From the NCBI GenBank assembly GCA_022705325.1, contig JAKJER010000034.1:1-64000 (forward strand): a DNA stretch of 64,000 bases, read 5' to 3'. This DNA comes from Planctomycetota bacterium. GTDB lineage: Bacteria; Planctomycetota; Phycisphaerae; SM23-33. Shown here piece after piece: positions 16,173 to 26,500 of this stretch; positions within the stretch are counted from its first letter, which is position 1; each line of letters opens with the position of its first letter. The notes beneath the pieces are model-generated. The model was not told the origin of the DNA. It ran no database searches and worked only from the letters and a program-made list of their open reading frames with translations. The position numbers and the translations under genes were made by a program.

Positions 16173-19121
16173 ATGGTAACATCGCGATGGGCTTGCGCTG
16201 TCCGGATGCTTGCTGCGCTGCTGTTGGTGCTGACCCTGCCGGCCCCGGCGGCCACGTACACCTGGGACGGCGGGACCGGGGCCAACCAGCTCTGGAGCAA
16301 CGCCGACAACTGGGACGCCGCCGGAGCCCCCGTCAGCGCCTCGACCACGACCGTGGTCTTCGCCGGGACGAGCAACCTGGCCAATCTGAACCAGAACATC
16401 GCCAGCCCCTTCGTGCTCAACCGCCTGGCGACGACGTCTACGGCCCAGAATCAGGCCGTCTCCATCGCCGGCAGCCCGCTGCAATTCGTAGCCGACGGCG
16501 CGACCCAGCCGACGCTGGCCCACAGCCGCGCGCAGAACCTGACCGTCGTCAACGCCATCCAGGTGCCCGGCTCGACAACGTTGGGCCTGTCCAACTCGAC
16601 TTGGCAGGTGTACCTGGACGGGGCGATTACGGGTGACGGATCGGTGCGCTTCACCACCGCCGGCGGGGGCGAACTGAACTTCCGGAACACCGCCAACGCA
16701 TTTACCGGGGGGTTGAGCTATGTCAACACCGCCGGGACCAACGCCCAGTGGGGCCGGCTCAAGGTCAATGCCGGCTGCCTGGGCTCCAGCACCGTCACGC
16801 TGAACGGCGGGAACATCGAGGCCGCCACCAGCGCCCAGCCCGGCGGGCTGATCCTGTACGGGACGGCCACCTACGCCAACGATTTCGTGCTGGCCGGCAC
16901 GAGCCCCATCTTCGCGGGGGAAGCCTTCAGCGGTTCGGCCAGCATCACGCTGAACGGGACGATCTCCGGCGGGGCCAACGGCCTGTATCTCCGCGGCAAC
17001 GGGGGGACCAGCACGATCAACGGAGCGATCACGGCCGGCAGCCTGACCAAACTTGACGCCGCGACGTGGGTGCTCTCCAACGCCTCCAACAGCCTGGGGC
17101 CCGTCAGCGTGATGGCAGGCATGCTGCGGGTCACCAATGCCGGCGCGCTGGGCGACGCCGCCAGCGACACGAGCGTCGCCAACGGGGCCGCCCTGGAACT
17201 GTCGGGCAACCTGACCATCGCCGAGCCGATCACCGTCTCTGGGGATGGCATCAGCTACAATGGCGCCGTCCACAACGTCTCGGGCAACACCACGGTCCTC
17301 AGCGGACCCGTCACGGTCACGGGCGGGTATGCCCGCCTCGCCGGCCTGGGAACCAGCCTGACGCTGACAGGCGGGGTCACGGGCGGGAACCTGCGTCTCC
17401 AGGGCAACGTCAACGTCACCACGACGCCCATCTCGCTGAGTTCGAAGCTGTCCACCAATGCCGGCACGACCACCCTCTCCATCGGCGGCAACGCGTGGAA
17501 CGAACTGGTCGTCGACTGGGCGGGCACGTTCAAGACCGGCGCCGCCAACGTCCTGCCTTCTGGCGGCATTGTCACCCTGGGCGACAGCACCGGCACGGCC
17601 AATACCGTCGGCACGCTGGACCTGAGCGGGTTCTCCCAGACCGTTGCCGGACTGCGGACCGGCTCGCCCAACACCTCTGCCGGCTCCTGCGAGCTCAAGA
17701 ACTCCGGTTCGGCCGCCACCCTTACCCTCGACGAGTCCGCCGACTTCGACTTCGCCGGCAAGCTCAGCGGCCCGGTCGCCCTGGTCAAGCAGGGCGCCGG
17801 CACGCAGGCCCTGACCGGCGCCAATACGTACACGGGCGCCACCACGCTGACCGCCGGCATCCTGTCGGCCAACACGATGGCCAACGGCGGCGCCGCCAGT
17901 TCCATCGGGGCCTCCACCAACGCCGCCGCCAACCTCGTCTTCAACGGCGGCACGCTGCAATACACGGGCCCGTCCGTCTCCACCGACCGTGACTTCACCA
18001 TCAACTCCGCCCAGAGCGCGAGGATCGAGGTGTCCGACCCGGCGACCGTGCTCACCTTCGTCGATGTACCGGGGTGCAGCCTGCCCGGCAACGGCAGTAT
18101 CGTCAAGACCGGGCCGGGCACGCTGGTGTTGGGGCGGACCAGCGGCTCGCCCTATCTCACCACTATCAACTCCATCTCCGTGCTGGATGGGACGCTCTCC
18201 AGCGGCGGCCTGCAGATCAACGTCAGCAACACCGCCGGCACCGCGATCACGCTCGCCAACGGTGCGACGTTGGACTTCCCGGCCCCGCTGGCCAACCAAG
18301 GCAACGGCGTGACCCAGCGGTTGTGGGTGCAGGCGGCGGCCACCACCGCGACCATCAGCCGCGGCATCACCCTCTGCGGGTCGCCCGCCGGCACCGGCGG
18401 GTCGGTCAAGCTCTTCGACGTCGAGGATGGCGCCGCCGATGTGGACCTGCTGGTCACCGCAGGTTTCTCGCCCTATCCAGCCGGATCGGTCGCCAACCTC
18501 ACCAAGGCCGGGGCGGGCACCATGTCCATCACCGCCGGCTCGACCCACTTCGGGACGACCACTGTGCAGGCAGGTACGTTGCTGGTTAACAACACGGGCG
18601 GCTCGGCCACGGGCAGCGGCCCGGTCGTCGTCGCAGGGGGCATGTTCGGCGGCAACGGGTCGGTCAGCGGAACGGTCACCGTTGACGGCGGCGTGATCTC
18701 TGCCGGCAACAGCCCCGGGCACCTCACCCTGGGCAGCGACTATGTCCAGAACGCCGGCGGGACCATGCTCGTCGAGTTGGGCGGCGCCCAGCAGGGGGTC
18801 GGTTACGACTGGATCGAAGTCGTCGACCAGGCGACCCTAGCCGGCACGCTCGACATCGACTGGTACGACGGCTTCTGGAGCCATGGACCGTTCATCGTCC
18901 TGACGGCCGCCAACGGCATCACCAACGTGGACCTCAGCGGCCTGCGGATCGACGACGCCGATGCCTCCTACGGCGAGCACGAGTGGCGGGCGTCGATCGT
19001 GGACCTGGGCGGCAAGGCCCAAGGCCTCCAACTCGAACTGGTGCCCGAACCCCTGACCTTGCTGGCCCTCGGCGCGTCGCTGGCCGGCTTGGGCGGCTAC
19101 GTCCGAAGACGAAGACGGTAG
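16173..19121 (+). CDS. PEP-CTERM surface protein with autotransporter-associated beta-strand repeats
   Basis: 982 residues: signal peptide (about 1-28), then a very long Gly/Ala/Thr/Asn-rich right-handed beta-helix-like region. It includes units such as KAGAGTMSITAGSTHFGTTT and VQAGTLLVNN, matching the autotransporter-associated beta-strand (PATR) repeat. The C-terminus is a PEP-CTERM signal: PEP followed by a hydrophobic helix and RRRRR. Such proteins are sorted by exosortase to the cell envelope or exopolysaccharide. There is no beta-barrel translocator despite the repeat name. The ATG at 16173 is chosen from GGAGG at 16161-16165 and the leader beginning there; the frame is open to 15996. 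No exosortase is in the window. Confidence 0.88.
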   Translation: MVTSRWACAVRMLAALLLVLTLPAPAATYTWDGGTGANQLWSNADNWDAAGAPVSASTTTVVFAGTSNLANLNQNIASPFVLNRLATTSTAQNQAVSIAGSPLQFVADGATQPTLAHSRAQNLTVVNAIQVPGSTTLGLSNSTWQVYLDGAITGDGSVRFTTAGGGELNFRNTANAFTGGLSYVNTAGTNAQWGRLKVNAGCLGSSTVTLNGGNIEAATSAQPGGLILYGTATYANDFVLAGTSPIFAGEAFSGSASITLNGTISGGANGLYLRGNGGTSTINGAITAGSLTKLDAATWVLSNASNSLGPVSVMAGMLRVTNAGALGDAASDTSVANGAALELSGNLTIAEPITVSGDGISYNGAVHNVSGNTTVLSGPVTVTGGYARLAGLGTSLTLTGGVTGGNLRLQGNVNVTTTPISLSSKLSTNAGTTTLSIGGNAWNELVVDWAGTFKTGAANVLPSGGIVTLGDSTGTANTVGTLDLSGFSQTVAGLRTGSPNTSAGSCELKNSGSAATLTLDESADFDFAGKLSGPVALVKQGAGTQALTGANTYTGATTLTAGILSANTMANGGAASSIGASTNAAANLVFNGGTLQYTGPSVSTDRDFTINSAQSARIEVSDPATVLTFVDVPGCSLPGNGSIVKTGPGTLVLGRTSGSPYLTTINSISVLDGTLSSGGLQINVSNTAGTAITLANGATLDFPAPLANQGNGVTQRLWVQAAATTATISRGITLCGSPAGTGGSVKLFDVEDGAADVDLLVTAGFSPYPAGSVANLTKAGAGTMSITAGSTHFGTTTVQAGTLLVNNTGGSATGSGPVVVAGGMFGGNGSVSGTVTVDGGVISAGNSPGHLTLGSDYVQNAGGTMLVELGGAQQGVGYDWIEVVDQATLAGTLDIDWYDGFWSHGPFIVLTAANGITNVDLSGLRIDDADASYGEHEWRASIVDLGGKAQGLQLELVPEPLTLLALGASLAGLGGYVRRRRR

Positions 19122-19142
19122 TCGCACGACGCGCGCATTACG

Positions 19143-19880
19143 CTAAGCACGGGAGCCGAAGTAGAAGCTCACTGTCGCGCACAACACCGAAAGCCACTTC
19201 TCCGACAACTGCTCGTACACTCCCACGACGAACAGGCAGGTCAGTCCCCCCGCCACAGCCAACGCGGCCAGGCCCTTGAGGTGGTTTAGAGCGGCGTGGC
19301 CGGCCGTCCGTTTGCGGGGGAAGACGTACTGGCCGAAGATCCACCCCAGTACGAGTCCGCCCAGGACGACAAAGAACTCGAGGTAGTTCGGGTTGTCCAG
19401 GACCTGCCCGCGCGTGGCCAGCCATACCCCCAGAGCGGCCAGCCCCCCCACCAGCGCCAGGCGGACCACCCCGGCGGGCAGGAACAGCGGCTGCTCACGC
19501 CGGGCGGCCGGGTCGTACACCCGGTCGCTCAGCATGGCCGCTTTGGTGCGGAAACCGAAGTAGAAGCCCACCACCGTCAGCACCAGCGACAGCAGGGCCG
19601 GCGGAATCAGCTTGCCCTGGGCGGCCAGGTGCCAGCAGCAGTAGATCATCGCGCCGGCCACCACCGCCCGGATCGAACCCGTTGGCAGCCAGAGCGGTTC
19701 GCTCGTTTCCTGGGCGGACTCGTCGAAAAAGGCCGTGCGGTCGCCCTCCTCGTCCACCAGGGCCAGGTACTGCGCAGAACAGCGGGGACAAGCGTAGCGG
19801 TCGCGATCCTCGATCCGGGTCCGCACCTTGGCGCCGCAGTGCGGGCAATGGAACGGCGTCTTCCGGGTTTCCTGCCGCAT
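19143..19880 (-). CDS. Zinc-ribbon polytopic membrane protein
   Basis: 245 residues. An N-terminal cytoplasmic zinc ribbon (CPHCGAKV then CPRCSAQY, about residues 10-35) is followed by six or so hydrophobic segments with short loops. Two halves look alike: each ends in a helix with FYFG (VVGFYFGFR and VSFYFGSR), suggesting an internal duplication. No transport or catalytic motif is recognised. The ATG at 19880 follows TTGGAG. It diverges from rpmE and converges with the PEP-CTERM gene. Confidence 0.65.
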   Translation of the reverse strand: MRQETRKTPFHCPHCGAKVRTRIEDRDRYACPRCSAQYLALVDEEGDRTAFFDESAQETSEPLWLPTGSIRAVVAGAMIYCCWHLAAQGKLIPPALLSLVLTVVGFYFGFRTKAAMLSDRVYDPAARREQPLFLPAGVVRLALVGGLAALGVWLATRGQVLDNPNYLEFFVVLGGLVLGWIFGQYVFPRKRTAGHAALNHLKGLAALAVAGGLTCLFVVGVYEQLSEKWLSVLCATVSFYFGSRA

Positions 19881-20014
19881 GATTGTGCTCCAATCAGGCG
19901 AGAACATACCCCGGAAGAGGACTCAATGGAACCGCCCGTGTCGGCTGAGTTGTCGGGGTACGGGCCGCCTCCCCCCCCGGATACTGGAAAGTCGCCGACA
20001 GGGCGAAAATACAC

Positions 20015-20042
20015 TTGCGGGCGGGCGGGGATCGGATATACT
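20015..20042 (+). promoter_or_regulatory. Sigma-70-like promoter of rpmE
   Basis: TTGCGG at 20015-20020 and TATACT at 20037-20042 with a 16-bp spacer. The predicted leader to the ATG at 20083 is about 34 nt. Confidence 0.5.
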
Positions 20043-20082
20043 GATCGATTCGATTATCGACGGCAAGATCAAAGGTGCGAAC

Positions 20083-20325
20083 ATGAAAGACAAGATCCAT
20101 CCGGAATACAAAGAAGTGACCGTGACCTGTGCTTGCGGGGCGACGTTCAAGACCCGCTCCGCCATCGGCAAGGACACATTGCAGGCGGACCTGTGCTCGT
20201 CCTGCCACCCGTTCTACACGGGCAAGCAGAAGTTCGTGGACACCGCCGGACGCGTGGAGAAGTTCAACCGCAAGTTCGGCGGAGAGTACTTCAAGAAGGC
20301 CGACGACAAGAAGGCCAAGAAGTAG
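20083..20325 (+). CDS. rpmE: 50S ribosomal protein L31
   Basis: 80 residues, the normal L31 length. It begins MKDKIHPEY and has the zinc-binding form: CAC at about 16-18 and LCSSCHPFYTGKQKF with the second cysteine pair, then the conserved basic tail. It is a structural protein of the large ribosomal subunit. The zinc form (CxC...CxxC) rather than the cysteine-free paralog is present. It is followed by prfA, a common bacterial arrangement, with a hairpin between them. Confidence 0.97.
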   Translation: MKDKIHPEYKEVTVTCACGATFKTRSAIGKDTLQADLCSSCHPFYTGKQKFVDTAGRVEKFNRKFGGEYFKKADDKKAKK

Positions 20326-20343
20326 CGACGCTGGGCGATCGAT

Positions 20344-20388
20344 CAACGCCGGCTTCCCCCGCACGGGCGGAACGTCGGCGTTGTTGTA
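20344..20388 (+). terminator. Hairpin between rpmE and prfA
   Basis: CAACGCCG at 20344-20351 pairs with CGGCGTTG at 20376-20383; the loop holds a smaller GC-rich stem. It is followed by TTGTATTG. It could be an intrinsic terminator or an attenuator letting rpmE outnumber prfA transcripts. Confidence 0.5.
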
Positions 20389-20446
20389 TTGTGGCCCGGC
20401 AAGAGACCCTTTCCCCGCCGCTGCGGCGGCGCTGGTGCGTGCGGAG

Positions 20447-21550
20447 ATGGCCAGACAAGACACGTTGACCGCCAAGCTGCAGGAACTCGACCGCCTCTAC
20501 AGCGAGTTGAGCGAGAAGATGAACGATCCTGCCGTCGCCTGCGACGGGCAGAAGATCGTCGCGCTGGCCAAGGAGTATGCGCGCCTCGGGCGGATCGCCG
20601 TCCCCTTCCGCCGCTATCGAAAGCTCGCCGCCGACCGCGACGAGGCCCAGGCCATCCTCGACGACCCCGCCGCCGACCACGAACTCAAGGCCCTGGCCAA
20701 CGCCGAGATCGTCGCCCTCCGCCACCGGGCCGACGAAGCGATGGAGAAGCTCACCGAACTTCTGGTCATGAGCGACGACGAGGAGATCGACTCGGTCATC
20801 CTCGAGATCCGCGCGGGTACCGGCGGCGACGAGGCCGCCCTGTTCGCCGGTGACCTGCTGGGCATGTACCGGCGATACGCCGAGGCCAAGGGCTGGTCGT
20901 TCGAGCTGATGTCCGCCAGCTCCACCGAGCTGGGGGGCTTCCGCGAGGTGATCGTCAACGTCAAGGGCGACGGCGTCTGGAGCCGCCTGGGCTACGAGGG
21001 CGGCGGGCACCGAGTCCAGCGCGTGCCCAAGACCGAGGCCCAGGGGCGCATCCACACCTCCGCCGCCACCGTCGCCGTCCTGCCCGAGCCAGTGAACGTC
21101 GAGGTCAACATCAACTGGGAAAAGGACGTCCTCGAACACACCAGCCGCGCCGGTGGACCCGGTGGGCAGAACGTCAACAAGGTCGAGTCGGCCATCAAGC
21201 TCGAACACATCCCCACGGGCATCACCGTCTCGATGCGCGACGAGAAAAGCCAGCACAAGAACCGTGCTAAGGCCCGGCGCATCCTGGCCACGCGGGTCTA
21301 CGAGCACTTTCGCGAGCAGCAGGTGGCGGTTGAGTCCGCCGCCCGAAAGTCCATGATCGGCTCGGGTGACCGCTCGCAGCGCGTCCGCACCTACAACTTC
21401 CCGCAGAACCGCTGCACCGACCATCGCCTCAAGGGCGAAGGCGGCGAGGGCGCCAATTACAACCTCGACCACATCATCGCCGGCGACCTGGACGACCTCA
21501 TCGACGCCCTCCGGGCCCAGGACCGCGCCCGGCGACTGGCAAACCTGTAA
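20447..21550 (+). CDS. prfA: Peptide chain release factor 1
   Basis: 367 residues. The GGQ motif that triggers peptidyl-tRNA hydrolysis is in RAGGPGGQNVNKVE. The stop-codon recognition tripeptide region reads QRVPKTEAQG, where PKT fits the PxT of RF1 rather than the SPF of RF2. The protein therefore reads UAA and UAG. The coiled N-terminal domain begins MARQDTL. The start is uncertain: the ATG at 20447 has GGAG too close to use, and an in-frame GTG lies at 20435. No prmC methyltransferase follows directly; the next gene is a lyase on the other strand. Confidence 0.95.
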   Translation: MARQDTLTAKLQELDRLYSELSEKMNDPAVACDGQKIVALAKEYARLGRIAVPFRRYRKLAADRDEAQAILDDPAADHELKALANAEIVALRHRADEAMEKLTELLVMSDDEEIDSVILEIRAGTGGDEAALFAGDLLGMYRRYAEAKGWSFELMSASSTELGGFREVIVNVKGDGVWSRLGYEGGGHRVQRVPKTEAQGRIHTSAATVAVLPEPVNVEVNINWEKDVLEHTSRAGGPGGQNVNKVESAIKLEHIPTGITVSMRDEKSQHKNRAKARRILATRVYEHFREQQVAVESAARKSMIGSGDRSQRVRTYNFPQNRCTDHRLKGEGGEGANYNLDHIIAGDLDDLIDALRAQDRARRLANL

Positions 21551-21589
21551 CCGCGCCACAGGCATTCTTGTCGGCGGAGGGCCTGATTC

Positions 21590-23455
21590 TCACCTTGCCT
21601 GCCGCGACTCGTCGAGTTCCAGGCGCAGACAGTCGTAGAGCACGCCCATCGTCCAGTTGCGGCCGAGCGAGCGGAGTGAGAGGACGTTCTGGCCGGGCTT
21701 GAGGAGCGAGGCGTCGAAGGGGAAGTGCCACTCGCGCCAACGCCCGCGGATGCCATCGCGGTGCATCACACCGTTCTCGTCCAGCGTGCCGGTGTCGCCG
21801 ATCTCCCGGCCGTTGACGCTGCCCCACAGTCGCCCGCCCCCGCGCCAGCCGCACAGGGCAATTCGTAACGTGGCCCGACCGACCGGCGCGGCGGGCATGT
21901 CGAACCGGACACGCCAAGTCGTGTCGCTCCCGCGGCCGCGCGGGGCGATCCGCGGCGGTTGACAGTAGTTCCAGTCGCGCCGCCAGTCGCTCTTGCCGAC
22001 CGTGAAGTCCACGTCGTCCGGAAACTCCTGCGGGTACTTCAGGTACAGGCCCCACTGCCAATAGTAATCGCCGTGGCGAAACTCGGCGGCGCTGCGATCG
22101 GGGATACCGATTTCCCACACCTGTTTGCCGTATCGCGTCGGCGTCCAGTCGAGCGCGCCCAGATCGGTCGTCGTGCCCGCAGCCACGGCCAGGTCCGGGC
22201 GGGTGCACTCGCCCAGCACGCCGTCGACGAAGGCGTGCAGCATGTACTGCCCGGGCCGGACGTGGCAGACCGAGAATCGGCCATCGGCGTCGGCTCGGGC
22301 CCAGTAGTGGTAGCCCTTTGTCTCGCGCTGCCAGTCGGCCGAAGCGGTCAGGCCCAGCCACGCCCCGCTCGCACGGGCGGAAGGCGCCTGCGGATCGCGG
22401 AGGACGAGTCGGCCGACCACCCTCCCGCGCTGCCCAGCCCGGGGATAGTGCGGCTCGTCGATCCAGGCGTACGGCCAGGCGGCAGCCTCGGCGGAGGCTC
22501 GCTCCAGGGCGTCCTTCCAGAGTGCCTCGTGGTCGCCGCCGGCGTTGCAGTAGATCAGGAACGGCCCGATCACCTTGGTCCACTCTTCGTCGCGCTCCAG
22601 GCGGATGGGCGCCCCGCCGTAGTGGCTGCCCTGCCACATGTTCAGCAGCGTGGGCAGACCGCTGCGGTTGGCGTCCAGGTGGCCGGTCAACTCCACCTTG
22701 GTCGGCCCGCCGCTGACGTACTCGATGGACGGGTTAACCATCCACACGCCCACACGCCGGGCGGTGCTCGACCAGCCGTAGGCGGGCGCGTCGGCCAGGA
22801 CGGCGGAATAGTCGTACTTGTGCTCGACCTCGCCCTTCCGGATGCCGGTGATCAGACGACGGGCCTCGTGGAGATTCAGCGGCTGGCCCTGGTCCCAGTC
22901 CTGGCCGGTGGCCATCGTCCGGCGGCGATTGCGATCGACGGTGAGGAAATCGAACAGCCGCCCGTCCAGTTTAAGGACCATTCGCGCCTCGCCCAGGTGC
23001 AGCGCCGGGTGCCCCCGGCCATGACGCCAGACGGCGTAGGCGCGGAGCCCACTCTCGCCTTGCCCCAGCGCATAACGGATTTCCACGTCCAGTGGGAGCG
23101 TTCCAACCGAGCCGTCGCACTCGAAGCGGCAGGAGACCTCCGCCCGCTGGCCGCCGTTGGATGCAGGGTCCGTACGAACGGCAAAACTGCGCCTGGCTCC
23201 GAAATGCGTGACCGCCTCGCCTCCCCCGCTTACACCAGCAAATGACCAGTACCCCCGCCCCGGGCCGAGCAACTCCAGCCTCCCGTGCGCCAGCGAGAGG
23301 ATTTGCCCGCTGTCCTTGTCGATTCGGGCCGAGACGACTCCGTTGTTCAACGTCATCGTCCTACCGTCCTGCACGAGCGTAACGGGCTCGGCAGCTGGGC
23401 AGGCCGCAGTTGCGAAGACGACAATGGCTGGCACGATGACGGACATCTTGATCAT
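21590..23455 (-). CDS. Secreted rhamnogalacturonan lyase, polysaccharide lyase family 4
   Basis: 621 residues with a signal peptide ending near ACPAAEP. It has the three-part family 4 layout: an N-terminal beta-sandwich catalytic part; a fibronectin-like middle domain (GRFSVCHVRPGQYMLHAFV); and a C-terminal jelly-roll whose entry carries the hallmark WEIGIPDRSAAEFRHGDYYW, characteristic of plant-type rhamnogalacturonate lyases. It would cut the rhamnose-galacturonate backbone of pectin by beta-elimination. No Shine-Dalgarno; TATACT ends 7 nt before the ATG, so the transcript may be leaderless. An alternative start is at 23446. Confidence 0.88.
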   Translation of the reverse strand: MIKMSVIVPAIVVFATAACPAAEPVTLVQDGRTMTLNNGVVSARIDKDSGQILSLAHGRLELLGPGRGYWSFAGVSGGGEAVTHFGARRSFAVRTDPASNGGQRAEVSCRFECDGSVGTLPLDVEIRYALGQGESGLRAYAVWRHGRGHPALHLGEARMVLKLDGRLFDFLTVDRNRRRTMATGQDWDQGQPLNLHEARRLITGIRKGEVEHKYDYSAVLADAPAYGWSSTARRVGVWMVNPSIEYVSGGPTKVELTGHLDANRSGLPTLLNMWQGSHYGGAPIRLERDEEWTKVIGPFLIYCNAGGDHEALWKDALERASAEAAAWPYAWIDEPHYPRAGQRGRVVGRLVLRDPQAPSARASGAWLGLTASADWQRETKGYHYWARADADGRFSVCHVRPGQYMLHAFVDGVLGECTRPDLAVAAGTTTDLGALDWTPTRYGKQVWEIGIPDRSAAEFRHGDYYWQWGLYLKYPQEFPDDVDFTVGKSDWRRDWNYCQPPRIAPRGRGSDTTWRVRFDMPAAPVGRATLRIALCGWRGGGRLWGSVNGREIGDTGTLDENGVMHRDGIRGRWREWHFPFDASLLKPGQNVLSLRSLGRNWTMGVLYDCLRLELDESRQAR

Positions 23456-23462
23456 GATTCGG

Positions 23463-23468
23463 AGTATA
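23463..23468 (-). promoter_or_regulatory. -10-like hexamer TATACT, 7 nt before the lyase ATG
   Basis: The hexamer on the minus strand is followed by CCGAATC and then the ATG at 23455. No ribosome-binding site fits in this gap. No clear -35. Confidence 0.35.
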
Positions 23469-23513
23469 CATCGCCCGACCTGGCCTTGCGCCGCCCTCCG
23501 CCATCGTCAATGG

Positions 23514-26500
23514 TTAATCTCCCATGATCACTCGGAAGCCAACGTCGTGGACCTTCTGCCACGGTTGGTAGGCTCGGCGGACAGACGAACCCGCGTCTGC
23601 GGGTCGGTCGGCCCAGGAGCCGCCGCGGGCAGTGCGGCGCTCGCGGCTGGCGGGGTCGTTGCGCCCGTCGTCGGCGTAGGGATAGACGCGGTAGGCGCTG
23701 GCGGTCCACTCGCTGACGTTGCCGACCGTGTCCTTCAGCCCCCAGGCGTTGGGTTTACACTGGCCCACGTAGTCCACCACGTGCCACTTGTCGCGGAGGC
23801 GTTCGTCGCGCAGCGGGAAGTTGTTGTCCGGCGGATACGGATAGCGGACCTGGAGTACGCTGGGGCCGTTGTAACCCATGCGGAACCACCGCAGCGACTG
23901 GTCCGCCAGATTGGCGTGGGGTGAGAAGTCCGCGTCCATGGCGCCGAAGTGGAACTGCGTGTCGCTGCCGGCCCGGGCCGCCCACTCCCACTGGGCCTCG
24001 GTAGGAAGGCTTGCCTTCTGGCCAGCGCGTCGGGCGAGCCAGCGGCAGAAGGCGGCGGCCTCATCCCACGAGACGCGGGCGACCGGCTGGTCCGGGTGGT
24101 TGGCAATATAGCCAGGCGTCACGCGGTCCATATAGTGCATGTCGACGTATCGCGTGTCGTGCTGCGGGTCAAAGCGGGCGTATTGGGCGTTGGTTACCTC
24201 CGTCACACCCATCCAGAATCCTTTGTCGATAGTCACCGCCGCCCGCGGTCGCTCGTCCGGCGGGCCGTCCAGGCTGCCCATAACGAAACAGCCAGCCGGC
24301 ACGCGAACGAGTTCCATCTTCACGCCCTCGCCCAGGTCGATCGTCCGCTCCCTGAGGGCTGCGGACTGCTGCATCCGCGCCGCTTCAGCCGGCGAGAACG
24401 GGAAGCCCTTGATCTCCAGCCCATCCGGGGGGATGGGTTTCTGCGGCCGGGGCGGGACGAAGGCAAGCTGTCCGCGGTCCGCAAAGGCCTCCTCGGCCGC
24501 CCGGCACTCGCCTTCGGGATCGTCGTTGATGCTCGCGAACCGTCGGGCAAGTTCGATGCGGCGTTGACGTTGATCACGGTCCTGGAACTTGGGCGGCGTC
24601 CAGCGTCCGTTGCGGGGGACGTTCAGGTCGATCCAACAGTACAGGCGCTGGCGGGCCTGGCGGTCCAGGTCGGCCAGGGTTCGCCCGTGGTGGCCTTTCT
24701 CGAGCATCTGGATGAGCCGGCTGGTCGAGGCGTGATACTCCATCGGCGTCAAGAGGGCCATGTCGCTCTCGACGCCAGGTCGGTGGACGTACGGGTGGAG
24801 CATGTCGTACGCCACCTGCGGGTTAGCGAAGGACGGTTTGCTCCGCGGCCCGACCATGCCCTTGCCGTTGTGACAGCCAATGCAGTACTTCTCCAGTACG
24901 GGGTAGACCTCGGCCGCGAACGCGAACGGGCGGGCCGGGCCGAACCAGGGCGCCAGCGGCTGAGCCAGTCGGCGCGAAGCGAGGGTCTTTCGCAGAGGCA
25001 GGCTCTCGCCTCGCTTCTCATGACAGCCCACGCACGAGACGTGCTCGCCGGGCATGCCCGTCAGCCAGCTCCGCATGAGCTGGACGGCCCGCCCTTCATC
25101 GTCCAGCGGCTGGAGCGAGACGGGCGTGTTGGCGGGGATCTCGAAGTAGGCCGACCCGTCCGCCTCGACGACGGCTGTGCCCAGGATCCGCTTGACGTCC
25201 CAGCCCGCCTGGGTGCCGATGGCCGGGAAGCCCGCCCGGGCGTTGTAGCCGAAGTGGTAGCTGAATACCCGCAGGGCCTTGACCGTGCCGCGGGGCACGC
25301 CTCGCAGGCCCGGTCCGGCGTAGACGTCGGCGACGTGGACGGCGGCGGTGCGGGCGGCGGGCTGGACGCGATCCGGGATGACCGGCGGGCGCTGGCGCGG
25401 GGCGAAGGGCTGGGGCTCGAACAGGCCCGCGCCCTCGACCTCGGCGATGAGAGTCGCGTTATCGAACACGTCCACCAGGTAGATGCCCCACAGGCTGTGG
25501 GGCGTGGGCTTCATCGAGGCCAGGAAGTACTTGCTGCTCAGCGGCCAGGGGTGGGTGGCCAGGGCAGGGTGCTGCTTGCGATATACGTGACCGACGATGG
25601 CGTCACAGACCGTGCCCGCCACGGGCTTGCCCCAGCCGGGGATGAGTTGCAGAAAGCCCGTCTGCCCGGACGGCAGGACGTCCGGCGTGAGGGCGATGGC
25701 CTGGCCCTCGACGCCCCATTCCTTGCTGGTGGGCCGGTAGCGGAACGGGTACGCCCCCGCCAGCGACGGATCGATCAGGGCCAGCCGCCCGCAGTCGCCG
25801 AAGTCGTGGTGTCCGCTGATCACGCCGATCAGCCGGCTGGGATGGTCCGGAACGGGCCGGGCAAAGCGGTAGGCTGTCGGGAACCAGGAGTTGCTCCCGT
25901 AGAGGGCCGTCTGGCCGGTGCCGTCGGGGTTCATCGCGAAACGCCGTCGCGAGAAGTAGTGCGGAATGTCGCTGTACTCCCACCGCTGGTAGGAGACCTG
26001 CCCGTCGTTCAGGATGACCGGGTCGTTGTCGTTGTCCTGGTCGAAAGTGAGCTGGCGGATCGTACCCGCAGGCGGGTCCAGCAGGAACAGGTTGGCGACC
26101 TGACCGTTGCCGTCCAGGCAGGGCAGGCCCTGGTAGGCGGCCGTCGAGCAAAGGACCACCCGACCGTCGGGAAGATAACACGCGTCGAAGAAGTCCAGGT
26201 CCGGGAAGTCCGTGGGCGAGAGTTGCTTCAGGCCGCTGCCGTCGGCGCGGATCTCGAAGACGGCCCACCGCCCCCTCGAGTCGATGCTGGAGAACAGCAT
26301 CCGCCCGCCGTCGAAGTCCAGGCAGACGTCGCGGAGGATCGCACCGCCCGCGGGCTTGAACAGTTGCCCCGACTCCACCCGCTCCGAAGGGCCGCGAAGG
26401 TTGGACAGGACGGCGATCTCGTTGTCCCAGTTGCCGCGGCGCATGGAGGTGTGGTTCTCGTAATTGTGCGGAACGAACCCCGCGTCGCCGCTGACCGCGC

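Noticed and set aside
16152..18722. An 856-codon minus-strand frame opposite the PEP-CTERM protein
   Set aside because: The plus-strand repeats and PEP-CTERM signal are decisive; the antisense frame mirrors the repetitive codons.
23514..24320. The FGE-fold domain as the activator of the two sulfatases
   Set aside because: The catalytic cysteine pair needed for formylglycine formation is missing, and the domain is fused to a secreted haem protein.
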